DNA from: Oceanicaulis sp. BBD 1991-10
Lineage (GTDB): Bacteria; Pseudomonadota; Alphaproteobacteria; Caulobacterales; Maricaulaceae
Direction of reading: 5' to 3'
NCBI GenBank assembly: GCA_001657295.1
Contig: LYSW01000023.1
Span: 1 to 64,000, forward strand
Length of the DNA: 64,000 nt
Shown in pieces: positions 1 through 9,369 of the stretch. Positions within the stretch are counted from its first letter, which is position 1. Every line of letters starts with the position of its first letter. Position numbers and translations under genes: made by a program. The notes beneath the pieces were generated by a model. It saw nothing but the letters and a program-made list of their open reading frames with translations, had not been told where the DNA came from and did no database searches.

Positions 1-3000
1 ACCCTTCAGCCAAGGCGTCGTCGGTGATCGCCACCGTCACGGTTTCCGAGGTATCGCCCGGGGTGAAGGTCAGCGTGCCCGACGTGGCGGTGTAATCCGA
101 CCCCGCAACCGCCGTGCCGTCGGCGGTGGCGAAATCGACCGTGACGGTTTGACCGGACGCGGCGTCCAGGCTGACGGTGAAGACCGCCGTGCCGGCGCCC
201 TCGCCGACCGTCACATCCGCGATCGACAGATTGGGCTGGCTGTCATTATCGGTGATCGTGCCGACGCCCGTCGCATCTGAGATCGACGCGTTGCCGGCGC
301 TGGACAGCGCCACCGAGAAGGTTTCGCTGATCTCGTCGAGAGCGTCGTCCGTTATGACCACGGTCACGGTCTCGGACACGTCGCCGGGCGTGAAGGTCAA
401 AGTGCCGGAATTGGCGGTATAGTCCAGGCCCGCCTGCGCGATCGTATCGCTGGTCGCGAAATCGACCGTCACCGTCTGACCGGAGGCCGCGCTTAAGGAC
501 ACCGTGAAGACCGCCGCGCCGGCGTCTTCAGCGACGGTCACATCATCAATGGACAGGCTAGGCGCCGCGTCATCATCGGTGATCGCGCCGTCGCCTGAGG
601 CGTCGGAAATCGTCGCATTCACCGCGCTGGACAGATCCACCGTGAAGCCTTCAGCGGCTTCATCCAGGGCGTCGTTGGTGACCGTGACGGTCACCGTCTC
701 GGCCGTGTCGCCGGGATTGAAGGTCAGCGTGCCCGATGTGGCGGTGTAGTCAGACCCGGCGGCGGCCGTGCCGTCCGTCGTTGTAAAATCCACCGTGACC
801 GTCTGGCCGGAGGCGGCGCTTAAGGACACCGTGAAGACCGCCGTGCCGGCGCCCTCGCCGACCGTCACGTCATCGATGGAGAGCGAGGGCGCGGTGTCAT
901 TATCGGTGATCGTGCCGTCGGCCGAGCCGTCGGCGATCGTGGCGTTGCCAGGGCTGGACAGTCCGACGGTGAAGCTTTCGGAGGCTTCGTTCAGCGCGTC
1001 GTCGTCAATCGTCACCGTTACGGTTTCCGATATGTCTCCGGGCGTGAAGGTCAGCGTGCCCGACGTGGCGGTGTAGTCCGACCCGGCGACCGCCGCGCCG
1101 TCCGCCGTCGCGAAATCGACCGTGACGGTTTGAGTGGAGGGGTTGCTCAGGCTCACCGTGAAGCTGGCGGTCCCCGCCCCCTCGCCGACCGTGACGTCCG
1201 CGATCGAGATCGTGGGCTGGCTGTCGTCGTCGGTGATGGTGATCGTGGTTTGCTGGACGCCGTTTTCGGTGACCAGGCCGCCGCCGCCGGTCACGCTGGC
1301 GATATCGACGACGATCGTTTCGGCCGCCGCCTCGAAAAGCGTGTCCTGCACCGTGGTCAGGGTCGTGGTCTGCGTCGTATCGCCCGCAGAGATGACCACG
1401 GCGGTGACGGGATCGGTATAATCCACGCCGCCCCCGGTCGCGGCGCCGGACAGGGCGAGATTCACGGTGGTGTCCGCCAGAACCGGCGTGGACAGGCCGA
1501 TCTCGATGGTCACCGTCTGTCCGGCTTCGGACGCCGGGTTCGGGTTGACGGAATTGATGGACGCGACGGCCGCATCATCATTTGTAAGCGTGCCGATGGC
1601 GGTGGCGTCCGTAATCGTTGCGCCAAGACCGGTCGGGCTGGACAGCGTCACGACGAAGGTTTCATCGGCCTCAACCAGGCTGTCGGTCGAACCGACCACC
1701 GTGATGTCGACCGTCTGATCGCCATCCGGGATCGTCGCCGTGCCGGAGTTCGCCGTATAGTCTTCGCCGGCGGCCGCGGTGCCGTCGGAGGTGGCGAAGG
1801 CGACAGTGATATCGCCATTGGCCGCCGCGGACGACGAGATCGTGAACACGAAGTCGGTCGTCCCGCTATCGCCTTCGACCTCTGTGACATCCGCGATGGT
1901 GATGTTGCGCACGGTGGTGTCGACCAGCACGCCGGCGGTCGAGCCCACGCTCGCCAGCGCCAATCCGGCGTCATTGCCGGCGCTGTCCTGCATCGTGCCG
2001 CCATTGAGCGAGAGCGGCGAGCTTACCGCAATGCCGTCGCTGTCATTGTCGCCCGCCTGAATGGAGTAGACGAAGACCAGATCGGTCGTGCCGGACCCGG
2101 TGTCGAAATCCGCGGTCCGCACGGTCGACCCAATCGTGATGGAAAGCTGCGGCGCGCCGGTGACGGTCACCGCCTCGTCATAGCTCACCGTGAAGCTGAG
2201 ATCCTGCCCGCTCGTATAGGTGGCGTCGCCGGGAACCGTGACCGACTGGACGCTGGGCGCGTTGGCGTCTTTGGCGACCGTATCCTCGGCCGCAGCCCCG
2301 CTATTGCCGTTCACATCCGTCAGCGTCGCCGACAGGGTCAGCGTGCCGTCAGGAAGCCCGGTGACGTTGACGCCGGTGATCTGGTCGGCCGGATCGGAGA
2401 TCGTGCCGGTGTCCGCCACGCTGCCCCCGCCGCCGCTGGAGGTGATCGAATAGCTGTAGCCCGCGCCCACCTCGGCGCCGGAGAAGGTGAAGCTCAAGGC
2501 GTCGTCATTGCCCGCGTTGATCGCGGCCTGATCGATCGACACGGTATAGCCCGTCGGCGGCGCCGTTTCTTTCGTGACCGTGTCCTGCGATGCGGTTCCG
2601 GTGTTGCCCGCCGCATCCGTCAGGGTCACCGACAGGGTCAGCGTGCCGTCGGGCAGGCCGGAGACGTTGACGCCGCTGATCTGCTGGTTCGAGGACCCGA
2701 CGGCGCCGGAATTGAGCACCGATCCTCCGCCGCCATCCGAGGTGATGGTGTAATTATAAGTCGCGCCTACGACCGCGGAGGTGAAGGTGAAGCTGAAGGC
2801 GTCGTCATTGGCCGCATTGATCAAGGCCTGATCGATCAAGACCGAATATCCGCTCGGCGCCACATTATCGACCGTCGCGCCGGTGCTGTCGGCCGTGGTG
2901 GTTTGATTGCCGGCATTGTCCGTCGCGGTCACGGCGACATTGAGCCCGCTGGATTCAATCGCGCCCGCCACGATCGTATAGGCCGCCGTCCAGACGCCCG

Positions 3001-4888
3001 AGCTTTCCGAGGCCGCCACGGCGGAGCCTCCGCCAAAGGATGAGAAGTCGACGGTGACCGACGCGATCGTATCGGCGTTGTTGTCGCCGCCCGCGGTGTT
3101 GTTCCAGGTCGCGGTGACGGTGTCGCCGATAATGTATTCCCCGCTGACGCCGGAGGCGCCGGATATGGAAATGGCGCCGTCGGTGACCGTCGGTGCGATA
3201 TTGTCCGCCGTCAGATTGCTGGTGTCGGCGGTGGTGGTCGGCCCGGCGACGTTGGTCGCCGTGACCGAGACATTGAGATTGCCCGCGTCAACGCTGCCGG
3301 CGACCAACGTGTAGCTGGCGGTCCAGGTCTCGCTGGAATTGGTCGCGGACACCGTCCCGCCGCCGCCGAATGCGGAGAAGTCGACCGTGACGGTGGTGAC
3401 GCCGGCATTATTGTCGCCGCCGACCGTGTTGTTCCAGGACACTGTGACGGTGTCGCCGATATTGTATTCGCCGCCGGGTCCGCTGCCGGACGAGGTGATG
3501 GAGATATTGGCGTCGGTGACGGTGGGGGCGGAGGCGGCGGACGGACAGTCGGGATCAATGGCGCTGGCGTCGAAGCTGAACGTATCCAATGCAGAGCCGG
3601 TGAAGGTGTCGCCCGCGGCGAAGACCGGCGGGGTCGGCGAGGACGGGCCATCGATCGCGACAAAAGTCAAATCGCCTGCGGCCGGGGTCTGGCTGATTGT
3701 CAGAATGGACTGGATCGTCGCGGTCTGGCCGACCAGGGCGGTCGGACCGGAGGTGTTGGTCAGAACCGTGTTCGCGCTGTCAATCAGGAAGGTCTGAAAA
3801 CGATCGCGATTGCCGCCGCCAACGAAATCGGTGGTGCCGCCGGTATATTGGCCGCCGGTGATCCTGAACTGGGTGTTTGTTGCGCTCGCCGTGCAGGTGC
3901 CGTCGATATTGAGGTTGACGACTGCGCCGCTCAGATCAGCCGACCCGACGGAGTTCTTCGTCGCTGTATCGGTTGCGGGCGCGCCGGTGTTCAGCGCAGC
4001 ATCCGTCAATGTCACCGACAGGGTGAGCGTCCCGTTCACCAGGCCGCCCAGATCAATGCCGGTGATCTGATCGGTCGCCGTTGAGATCGTGCCCGATCCG
4101 GTGACCGGCGTGCCGCCGCCCGACGAGGAGATCGTGTAGTCGTAGGTCGCGCTCACCTCAGCCCCCGCAAAGGTGAATGAGACGGCTGTGACATTGGCCG
4201 ACGTAACCGGGTCCTGGTCCAGGGTGACCGAGTAGCCTGTCGGCGGGGTGGAGTCGGCGGGGATGGCGGTCTCAAATACGAAATTGTCGAAATTGTCGAA
4301 AAAGCCCGAGCCGGTGATGACGACGCGATCCACATCGTTGAAATCATCGCTCAGCGTGACGGTGAACGCGTTCAGACCCGTGGTCTGCGTACCCTGTGAG
4401 ACCCCGCCCCGAAAGCCTTCGATGGATGACAGGGTTCCAAAGAAATTGGACCAGTCGAAGGAGACGAAATCGAATTCAGCCCCGTCCACCGTCTCCACGG
4501 TCAGCGTTTCAACGCCGCTAAACTCATTAAGCTGGATTGAAGGCGACCCGCCGGTTCCCCCCTCCGCATCCTGGAAAATAAATCCCGCGCTGGCGGAGAA
4601 ACGGAAATTGGTATTGTAGACTTGCGGTGACACGACATCGGCATCGGCGAATCCAAGTCCTTCAAAATTCACCGTCACGTCCACGGGAATCGATTGGGCG
4701 ATGACGGGGGCGGACAGCGCGCTCGCCAGCAGCGAGGCTGCGACGGCGTGTTTCAATACGGGGAGGCCGAAGCGGCGACGGCCTGACGCCAAGCCGGCGG
4801 ATTGTTCTTGAGCGTCAGCTCTCGGTTCAGACAAAGCGTTCGCAAGCCGAGACCAGGCGCGCTGCGCCGCCGTCATAATCTGACACAT
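1..4888 (-). CDS. giant secreted repeat protein (Ig-like/Calx-beta domains), 3' end outside window
   Basis: Reverse-strand reading from ATG at 4888 is open to the window edge: MCQIMTAAQRAWSRL...LKHAVAASLLASALSAPVIAQSIPVDVTVNFEGLGFADADVV..., a late signal-like segment followed by repeated beta-rich Ig-like domains and Calx-beta-like repeats. Absent from the ORF track because it runs off the edge. Confidence 0.85.
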   Translation of the reverse strand, partial: MCQIMTAAQRAWSRLANALSEPRADAQEQSAGLASGRRRFGLPVLKHAVAASLLASALSAPVIAQSIPVDVTVNFEGLGFADADVVSPQVYNTNFRFSASAGFIFQDAEGGTGGSPSIQLNEFSGVETLTVETVDGAEFDFVSFDWSNFFGTLSSIEGFRGGVSQGTQTTGLNAFTVTLSDDFNDVDRVVITGSGFFDNFDNFVFETAIPADSTPPTGYSVTLDQDPVTSANVTAVSFTFAGAEVSATYDYTISSSGGGTPVTGSGTISTATDQITGIDLGGLVNGTLTLSVTLTDAALNTGAPATDTATKNSVGSADLSGAVVNLNIDGTCTASATNTQFRITGGQYTGGTTDFVGGGNRDRFQTFLIDSANTVLTNTSGPTALVGQTATIQSILTISQTPAAGDLTFVAIDGPSSPTPPVFAAGDTFTGSALDTFSFDASAIDPDCPSAASAPTVTDANISITSSGSGPGGEYNIGDTVTVSWNNTVGGDNNAGVTTVTVDFSAFGGGGTVSATNSSETWTASYTLVAGSVDAGNLNVSVTATNVAGPTTTADTSNLTADNIAPTVTDGAISISGASGVSGEYIIGDTVTATWNNTAGGDNNADTIASVTVDFSSFGGGSAVAASESSGVWTAAYTIVAGAIESSGLNVAVTATDNAGNQTTTADSTGATVDNVAPSGYSVLIDQALINAANDDAFSFTFTSAVVGATYNYTITSDGGGGSVLNSGAVGSSNQQISGVNVSGLPDGTLTLSVTLTDAAGNTGTASQDTVTKETAPPTGYTVSIDQAAINAGNDDALSFTFSGAEVGAGYSYSITSSGGGGSVADTGTISDPADQITGVNVTGLPDGTLTLSATLTDVNGNSGAAAEDTVAKDANAPSVQSVTVPGDATYTSGQDLSFTVSYDEAVTVTGAPQLSITIGSTVRTADFDTGSGTTDLVFVYSIQAGDNDSDGIAVSSPLSLNGGTMQDSAGNDAGLALASVGSTAGVLVDTTVRNITIADVTEVEGDSGTTDFVFTISSSAAANGDITVAFATSDGTAAAGEDYTANSGTATIPDGDQTVDITVVGSTDSLVEADETFVVTLSSPTGLGATITDATAIGTLTNDDAAVASINSVNPNPASEAGQTVTIEIGLSTPVLADTTVNLALSGAATGGGVDYTDPVTAVVISAGDTTQTTTLTTVQDTLFEAAAETIVVDIASVTGGGGLVTENGVQQTTITITDDDSQPTISIADVTVGEGAGTASFTVSLSNPSTQTVTVDFATADGAAVAGSDYTATSGTLTFTPGDISETVTVTIDDDALNEASESFTVGLSSPGNATIADGSADGTITDNDTAPSLSIDDVTVGEGAGTAVFTVSLSAASGQTVTVDFTTTDGTAAAGSDYTATSGTLTFNPGDTAETVTVTVTNDALDEAAEGFTVDLSSAVNATISDASGDGAITDDDAAPSLSIDDVTVAEDAGAAVFTVSLSAASGQTVTVDFATSDTIAQAGLDYTANSGTLTFTPGDVSETVTVVITDDALDEISETFSVALSSAGNASISDATGVGTITDNDSQPNLSIADVTVGEGAGTAVFTVSLDAASGQTVTVDFATADGTAVAGSDYTATSGTLTFTPGDTSETVTVAITDDALAEG
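63..1157. repeat. 327-bp in-frame tandem repeats (109 aa each) inside the giant protein
   Basis: The anchor motif (g/t)tgaaggtca..gtgcc(c/g)ga recurs at 63, 390, 717 and 1044, exactly 327 bp apart; neighbouring segments (e.g. accgtgaagaccgccgtgccggcg) repeat with the same period. Confidence 0.9.
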
Positions 4889-5024
4889 GCCGTTTCCCCC
4901 AATTGGCGCAATCCTGCGCCATATGCGCCTTCCACGACGCCGGCGCACCCTTAAGGCGATATCCCTGCGCTCAGCCTAAGCGATAATCATGCCACCTCAT
5001 CTCTCCTTAAGAGAGGCCTCTGAG

Positions 5025-5363
5025 CTATGCTGCTGGAACTTGCGCCGATTGTGCATGCGGTACAAGCTCTCGCTGAAAAATTTCGAGCTTATGTTGTATA
5101 ATTATACAAATATCAGATTTTATTGTCTTTTTTTGGCTTTTGTCCATGTTCTGAGCGATGATTGAGATTGTGTCGAGCTTGTTTTTCGCGAACTGAAGCG
5201 TCCTGGTGCAAAACAAGCCCGAGTCAATGAACACACTCAAAGCCTGCATGGTGCGATGCGCAAGCCAAATATTTGAATTTTGGGCTTGTAAGGCTTCCAA
5301 CGCGCAGCCACTATCCCGGCGCGCATTAACCATACTCTTAAGATTGCGCATTTCGGATTTCAA
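5025..5363 (-). CDS. possible small hypothetical protein in an AT-richer intergenic region
   Basis: 112-aa ORF in a locally AT-rich stretch, not antisense to a stronger ORF; no recognised family. Confidence 0.2.
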   Translation of the reverse strand: MKSEMRNLKSMVNARRDSGCALEALQAQNSNIWLAHRTMQALSVFIDSGLFCTRTLQFAKNKLDTISIIAQNMDKSQKKTIKSDICIIIQHKLEIFQRELVPHAQSAQVPAA

Positions 5364-5380
5364 ACGGACGGGAGCACCCG

Positions 5381-5980
5381 ATGGAAGCCTATATCAGCAT
5401 GATCACAGCTTATGGCTGTAACTTTGTTATTCGACAGTGGGGCGCGTGTAGCGGCGGCCTGGTCGCGATCAGTCAGAACACGGCTTTGTTCTCACTGATC
5501 GGCACGGCCTTCGGCGGCGACGGGCGGACCACGATGGGTCTTCCGGATCTGCGCGGGCGCTCTCCCGTCAGCTATGGCTCGGGCCCGGGGCTGCAGCCGG
5601 TGGCGCGCGGCGAGAAGGGCGGCCTGGAATATGTGACGCTGAACTCGCTGAATCTTCCCGCGCACTTCCATACCGTCAGCCTGACCGGCTCCACGGCGGC
5701 GGTGTCGGCGGACCTGACCGTGTCCACAGATGCGGGCAATTCGCCCGATCCCGACGGGAATTATCTGGGCCAGGGCGCTGGGCCGGTGCAGCCTTATGCG
5801 ACGACGCTGTCCAGCCCGTCCGGCGCTCAGGCGGGTGTGGTGAACGTCCCCGCGCAGGCGGTGAGCGTGTCAGGCGCCACAGGCAACACAGGCAATAATC
5901 AGTCCTTTTATGTCCGCTCACCCTATCAGGGCGTGAATTATCAGATCTGCATGTTCGGCATCTATCCGTCGCGCAGCTGA
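5381..5980 (+). CDS. phage tail collar domain protein (microcystin-dependent protein-like), copy 1
   Basis: MEAYISMITAYGCNFVIRQWGACSGGLVAISQNTALFSLIGTAFGGDGRTTMGLPDLRGR...: typical collar motif LPDLRGR and C-terminal YQGVNYQICMFGIYPSRS. Confidence 0.9.
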   Translation: MEAYISMITAYGCNFVIRQWGACSGGLVAISQNTALFSLIGTAFGGDGRTTMGLPDLRGRSPVSYGSGPGLQPVARGEKGGLEYVTLNSLNLPAHFHTVSLTGSTAAVSADLTVSTDAGNSPDPDGNYLGQGAGPVQPYATTLSSPSGAQAGVVNVPAQAVSVSGATGNTGNNQSFYVRSPYQGVNYQICMFGIYPSRS

Positions 5981-6002
5981 TCGGCGCTTAAGGAGCCCAA
6001 TC

Positions 6003-6284
6003 ATGACTGAGATTTCTGATCTGACAGCCGACGTGTTCGAGCCATGCGTTGAGGAGACATTCAACATCAACGGCCAGCCGGTGACGCTCAAGGAGGTGGA
6101 GAAAGGTGAGCCGCATGGACCGAAAATGCGCGCGCCCTTCATTCTGACGTTCACGTCCGAGGAGCCGATCGGGATGCAGGACGGCATACAAATCGTCACC
6201 CATCCGGTGGTCGGCGAAGTCGAGTTGCTGGTGCATCGCGTGGCTGACCCGGAAGGGCCGACCTATGAGATCATCTTCGGTTGA
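6003..6284 (+). CDS. DUF6916-like small protein, copy 1
   Basis: MTEISDLTADVFEPCVEETFNI...FILTFTSEEPIGMQDGIQIVTHPVVGEVELLVHRV...YEIIFG; follows the collar gene and parallels 6984-7286. Confidence 0.7.
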   Translation: MTEISDLTADVFEPCVEETFNINGQPVTLKEVEKGEPHGPKMRAPFILTFTSEEPIGMQDGIQIVTHPVVGEVELLVHRVADPEGPTYEIIFG

Positions 6285-6299
6285 TTTCGATCGGCGACC

Positions 6300-6318
6300 C
6301 GCCGGCTCTAAGCCGGCG
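6300..6318. other. GC-rich hairpin between the two collar cassettes
   Basis: CGCCGGC-TCTAA-GCCGGCG perfect inverted repeat, no T-tract. Confidence 0.5.
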
Positions 6319-6366
6319 CCCCGCCGAGCCAGAGTTTAACCCTTCGCGCTCATCAAGGAGGAGCCG

Positions 6367-6966
6367 ATGGAAGCGTATATGAGCATGATCACCCCTTACG
6401 GGTGCAATTTCGTCATTCGAAACTGGGGCGCCTGCGCCGGGGCCCTGCTTTCGATCAATCAATTCCAGGCCCTGTTCTCGTTGCTGGGAACCAATTTCGG
6501 CGGCGATGGCCGCACAACCTTCGGCTTGCCGGAGCTGCGCGGCCGCTCTGCAGCCAGCTATGGCACAGGCACCGGCCTTAACCCGGTCAGCATCGGTCAA
6601 AAAGGCGGCGTCCAGACCCACACGCTAAGTGCGTCGGAAATGCCCGCCCACGATCACACCGTGACATTGTCCGGCGCGGTTCCGGCCGATGACGCCGATC
6701 TCGTCGTCTCCACGGACGCGGGCAACTCGCCGGATCCGGACGGCAATTATCTCGGCCAGGGCGCAGGCCCGGTCCAGCCTTATGCCAGCACCTTGTCCAG
6801 CCCTCCCGGGACGCAGTCGAGCGTCGCCGACATTCCGGCCCGGCCCGCCAGCTTTAACGGCAACACTTTCAACGCCGGCGCCAGCCAGTACTTCGTGACC
6901 CAATCGCCTTACCAGGGCGTCAACTATCAGATCTGCATGTACGGGCTTTTCCCGTCACGCAACTGA
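6367..6966 (+). CDS. phage tail collar domain protein, copy 2
   Basis: 199 aa, same length as copy 1; shares the near-identical block DAGNSPDPDGNYLGQGAGPVQPYA(T/S)TLSSP and C-terminus SPYQGVNYQICM. Confidence 0.9.
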   Translation: MEAYMSMITPYGCNFVIRNWGACAGALLSINQFQALFSLLGTNFGGDGRTTFGLPELRGRSAASYGTGTGLNPVSIGQKGGVQTHTLSASEMPAHDHTVTLSGAVPADDADLVVSTDAGNSPDPDGNYLGQGAGPVQPYASTLSSPPGTQSSVADIPARPASFNGNTFNAGASQYFVTQSPYQGVNYQICMYGLFPSRN

Positions 6967-6983
6967 TCGGTGGAGGTCAGACC

Positions 6984-7286
6984 ATGAAAACCCTGGACGA
7001 AATCACCGCCGACGACTTCAAGGACCGGGTCGGCGAGACGTTCACGATCGGCAAGAAGAATGCGACGCTGAAGGCGGTCGACGTGCGGCCTGCGGGGCAC
7101 AAGATGTTCCGGGACCAGGTCAGCCTGCTTTTTGAAGCCGACGAAGATCTTGAGGTCGACTCAGGGCTCGCCAAGGTGGCGCACGCCGAGCTGGGCCGGC
7201 TGGATTTGCTGGTCCACCGGATCGACAATCCGGACGACCCGGAGGGCAAAGACGCCAAACCCCTCTACGAGATCATGTTCACTTAA
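6984..7286 (+). CDS. DUF6916-like small protein, copy 2
   Basis: MKTLDEITADDFKDRVGETFTIGKKNATLKAVDV...LGRLDLLVHRIDNPDDPEGKDAKPLYEIMFT; same layout as 6003-6284. Confidence 0.7.
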   Translation: MKTLDEITADDFKDRVGETFTIGKKNATLKAVDVRPAGHKMFRDQVSLLFEADEDLEVDSGLAKVAHAELGRLDLLVHRIDNPDDPEGKDAKPLYEIMFT

Positions 7287-7295
7287 GGACGGCTC

Positions 7296-7835
7296 GTGAC
7301 GACAACGACACGCAATGATGGTCCGGCGGTCAATCCGCTGGACCTTTTTCTCCGCCCGGCCCAGGCCAAGGACGAAGCCTTCCTGCGCAGCGTCCACGAC
7401 GCGGGGCGCGCCTGGGAGTTCGAACCGCTCAAGGCGCAAGGCGATGAAGAGCTGTTGGCCACAATTCTCAAACAGCAGGCCGAAGCCCAGCACGATCAGT
7501 ATTTCAACACCTTCACCCTGGCGAAATACGCCGTCATCGAATGGTGCGGCCAGCCGATCGGGCGCATCTATGCGGACTTTCGCGACCATGAAATCCGCAT
7601 TCTCGATCTGATCATCCTGCCCGCCTTTCGCGGCAAGCAGATCGGCGAAATCGTCGTGCGCGGGATTTGCGGCCAGGCGGCGCAGGAGCGCAAACCGGTG
7701 ACCCTGCAGGTGCACCCGCTCAATCGCGCGCGCCTGTTTTATCAGCGCCTCGGCTTTCGGGATCTGGGCCCCAATCCCGGGCCCTTCCACGAGATGGAAT
7801 GGCGGGATCCGGCGACGGCGCCGCTCAAGCTCTGA
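7296..7835 (+). CDS. GNAT family N-acetyltransferase
   Basis: GTG start; LFLRPAQAKDEAFLRSVH...IRILDLIILPAFRGKQIGEIVVRGICGQAAQERKPVTLQVHPLNRARLFYQRLGF, a typical GNAT fold. Confidence 0.85.
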   Translation: MTTTTRNDGPAVNPLDLFLRPAQAKDEAFLRSVHDAGRAWEFEPLKAQGDEELLATILKQQAEAQHDQYFNTFTLAKYAVIEWCGQPIGRIYADFRDHEIRILDLIILPAFRGKQIGEIVVRGICGQAAQERKPVTLQVHPLNRARLFYQRLGFRDLGPNPGPFHEMEWRDPATAPLKL

Positions 7836-7964
7836 CGGCGCCGCGCCGCCTCAGCGCGGCGGCTTGATGCCCGGCCCGATTTGCTTTTGAGTTTCGATCG
7901 GCCTCGCCCCGGACCAGGCGGCGCCGAACCGTCGGCATGGCGTCAAGCGGGGTGAGCGGGAGCA

Positions 7965-9356
7965 ATGATCAACACGATGAAGCGCGGCGCGGCCGCGTGG
8001 GCGGCGGGATGTGCGTTGCTTGCAGCCGGTCCGGGCGCCGCGCCGGCCGCGGCGCAAGCCGATCCGGCCGAGCCTGATCACGCTCACGCCGCCGCAGCCG
8101 CCGCCAGGCCGGCCATTCTGCCCTTACGAGAGCGGGCGGCGGTGATCGACGCCATTCTGGAGGAACGCCTCGACACCGTGATGCCGCAGATCATGCGAGA
8201 GGAAGGTGTCGATCTCTGGCTCTTGATGGCGCGGGAATATTTCGAAGAGCCGGTCGTGGAAAGCATGCTCGACGCGCGCAGCATGGCCGCGCGCCGGCGC
8301 ACCATCCTGATCTTTTTCGATCCCGGCGAGGGCCGGCCCATCGAGCGCCTGACGGTCAGCCGCTATGGCCTGGCGGGACTGTTTGAACCCGCCTGGGACC
8401 CGGAATTGGAGCCGGACCAGTGGCGCGCGGTCGCGGACATCATAGAGGCGCGCGATCCGGACAGCATCGCGATCAACACCTCCGCGCTGACCGCGTTCGG
8501 CGACGGCATGACGGCGAGCCAGTATCACGCCCTGCTGACTGCGCTGCCCGATGCATATCACGACCGTCTGATCTCCGGCGAAAGACTGGCGGTGCGGTGG
8601 CTGGAGACCCGCACGCCGTCCGAGCTGGCGCTTTACCCGGACATCGTCCGGATCGCTCACTCCATCATGGCGCGCGCCTTCTCCCGCGAGGTGATCACCC
8701 CCGGCGTCACCACGCTGGAGGATGTCACCTGGTGGTATCGTGACGAAGTCTCCCGCCTGGGCCTCAATGTCTGGTTCAACCCCTCCATGGGCCTCCAGCG
8801 CGAGGGCGTCGAGGGCATTTTGCGCGGCGATGAAGTCATCCGGCCGGGGGATTTGATCTGGACCGATTTCGGCCTCAGCTATCTCCGGCTGAACACCGAC
8901 ACCCAGCAGCTCGGCTACATTCTGCGCCCGGGCGAGACCGAGGCGCCGGCCGGCCTGGCCGCAGGCCTGGCCGCGACCAATCGGGTTCAGGACATCCTGA
9001 CCTCTCACTTTCAGGTCGGGCGCAGCGGCAATGAAGCGCTGGCGCTCACCCGGGCCCAGGCGATCGAAGAAGGCTTGAGCCCGTCCGTCTACACCCATCC
9101 CATCGGCGCCCACGGTCATGGGGCGGGGCCCGCCATCGGCTTCTGGGACAATCAGGGCCCGACGCTGCGCGGCGCCGGGCCGATCAACGCCGACACGGCC
9201 TGGGCGATCGAATTGACCTCGTTCAGCGCGGTGCCCGAATGGGACGGTCAGATCGTCGATTTCCGCTCCGAGAAGAACGCCATCTTCGACGGCGAAACCG
9301 TGCGCTATATCGACGGCCGCCAGACCGAGCTGATCTTGATCCCGTCGGACGGGTGA
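7965..9356 (+). CDS. exported M24 family metallopeptidase (Xaa-Pro aminopeptidase-like)
   Basis: Signal peptide-like N-terminus, then an M24 creatinase/aminopeptidase-like domain with GVTTLEDVTWWYRDE, GDLIWTDFGLSYLRLNTDTQQLGYIL and HPIGAHGHGAGP. Confidence 0.8.
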   Translation: MINTMKRGAAAWAAGCALLAAGPGAAPAAAQADPAEPDHAHAAAAAARPAILPLRERAAVIDAILEERLDTVMPQIMREEGVDLWLLMAREYFEEPVVESMLDARSMAARRRTILIFFDPGEGRPIERLTVSRYGLAGLFEPAWDPELEPDQWRAVADIIEARDPDSIAINTSALTAFGDGMTASQYHALLTALPDAYHDRLISGERLAVRWLETRTPSELALYPDIVRIAHSIMARAFSREVITPGVTTLEDVTWWYRDEVSRLGLNVWFNPSMGLQREGVEGILRGDEVIRPGDLIWTDFGLSYLRLNTDTQQLGYILRPGETEAPAGLAAGLAATNRVQDILTSHFQVGRSGNEALALTRAQAIEEGLSPSVYTHPIGAHGHGAGPAIGFWDNQGPTLRGAGPINADTAWAIELTSFSAVPEWDGQIVDFRSEKNAIFDGETVRYIDGRQTELILIPSDG

Positions 9357-9369
9357 CCGGCCGCGAAGA

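Noticed and set aside
63-1157. CRISPR array
   Set aside because: Periodic repeats are 327 bp, coding and in frame; no short repeat/spacer structure.
1130-3043. 637-aa plus-strand ORF
   Set aside because: Low-complexity Arg/Gly/His-rich translation, antisense to the convincing giant repeat protein; typical GC-rich shadow ORF.
5381-7286. Prophage or tailocin remnant
   Set aside because: Only collar-domain proteins are present; no other structural, lysis or integration genes, and the duplicated collar/DUF6916 layout suggests a host cassette.
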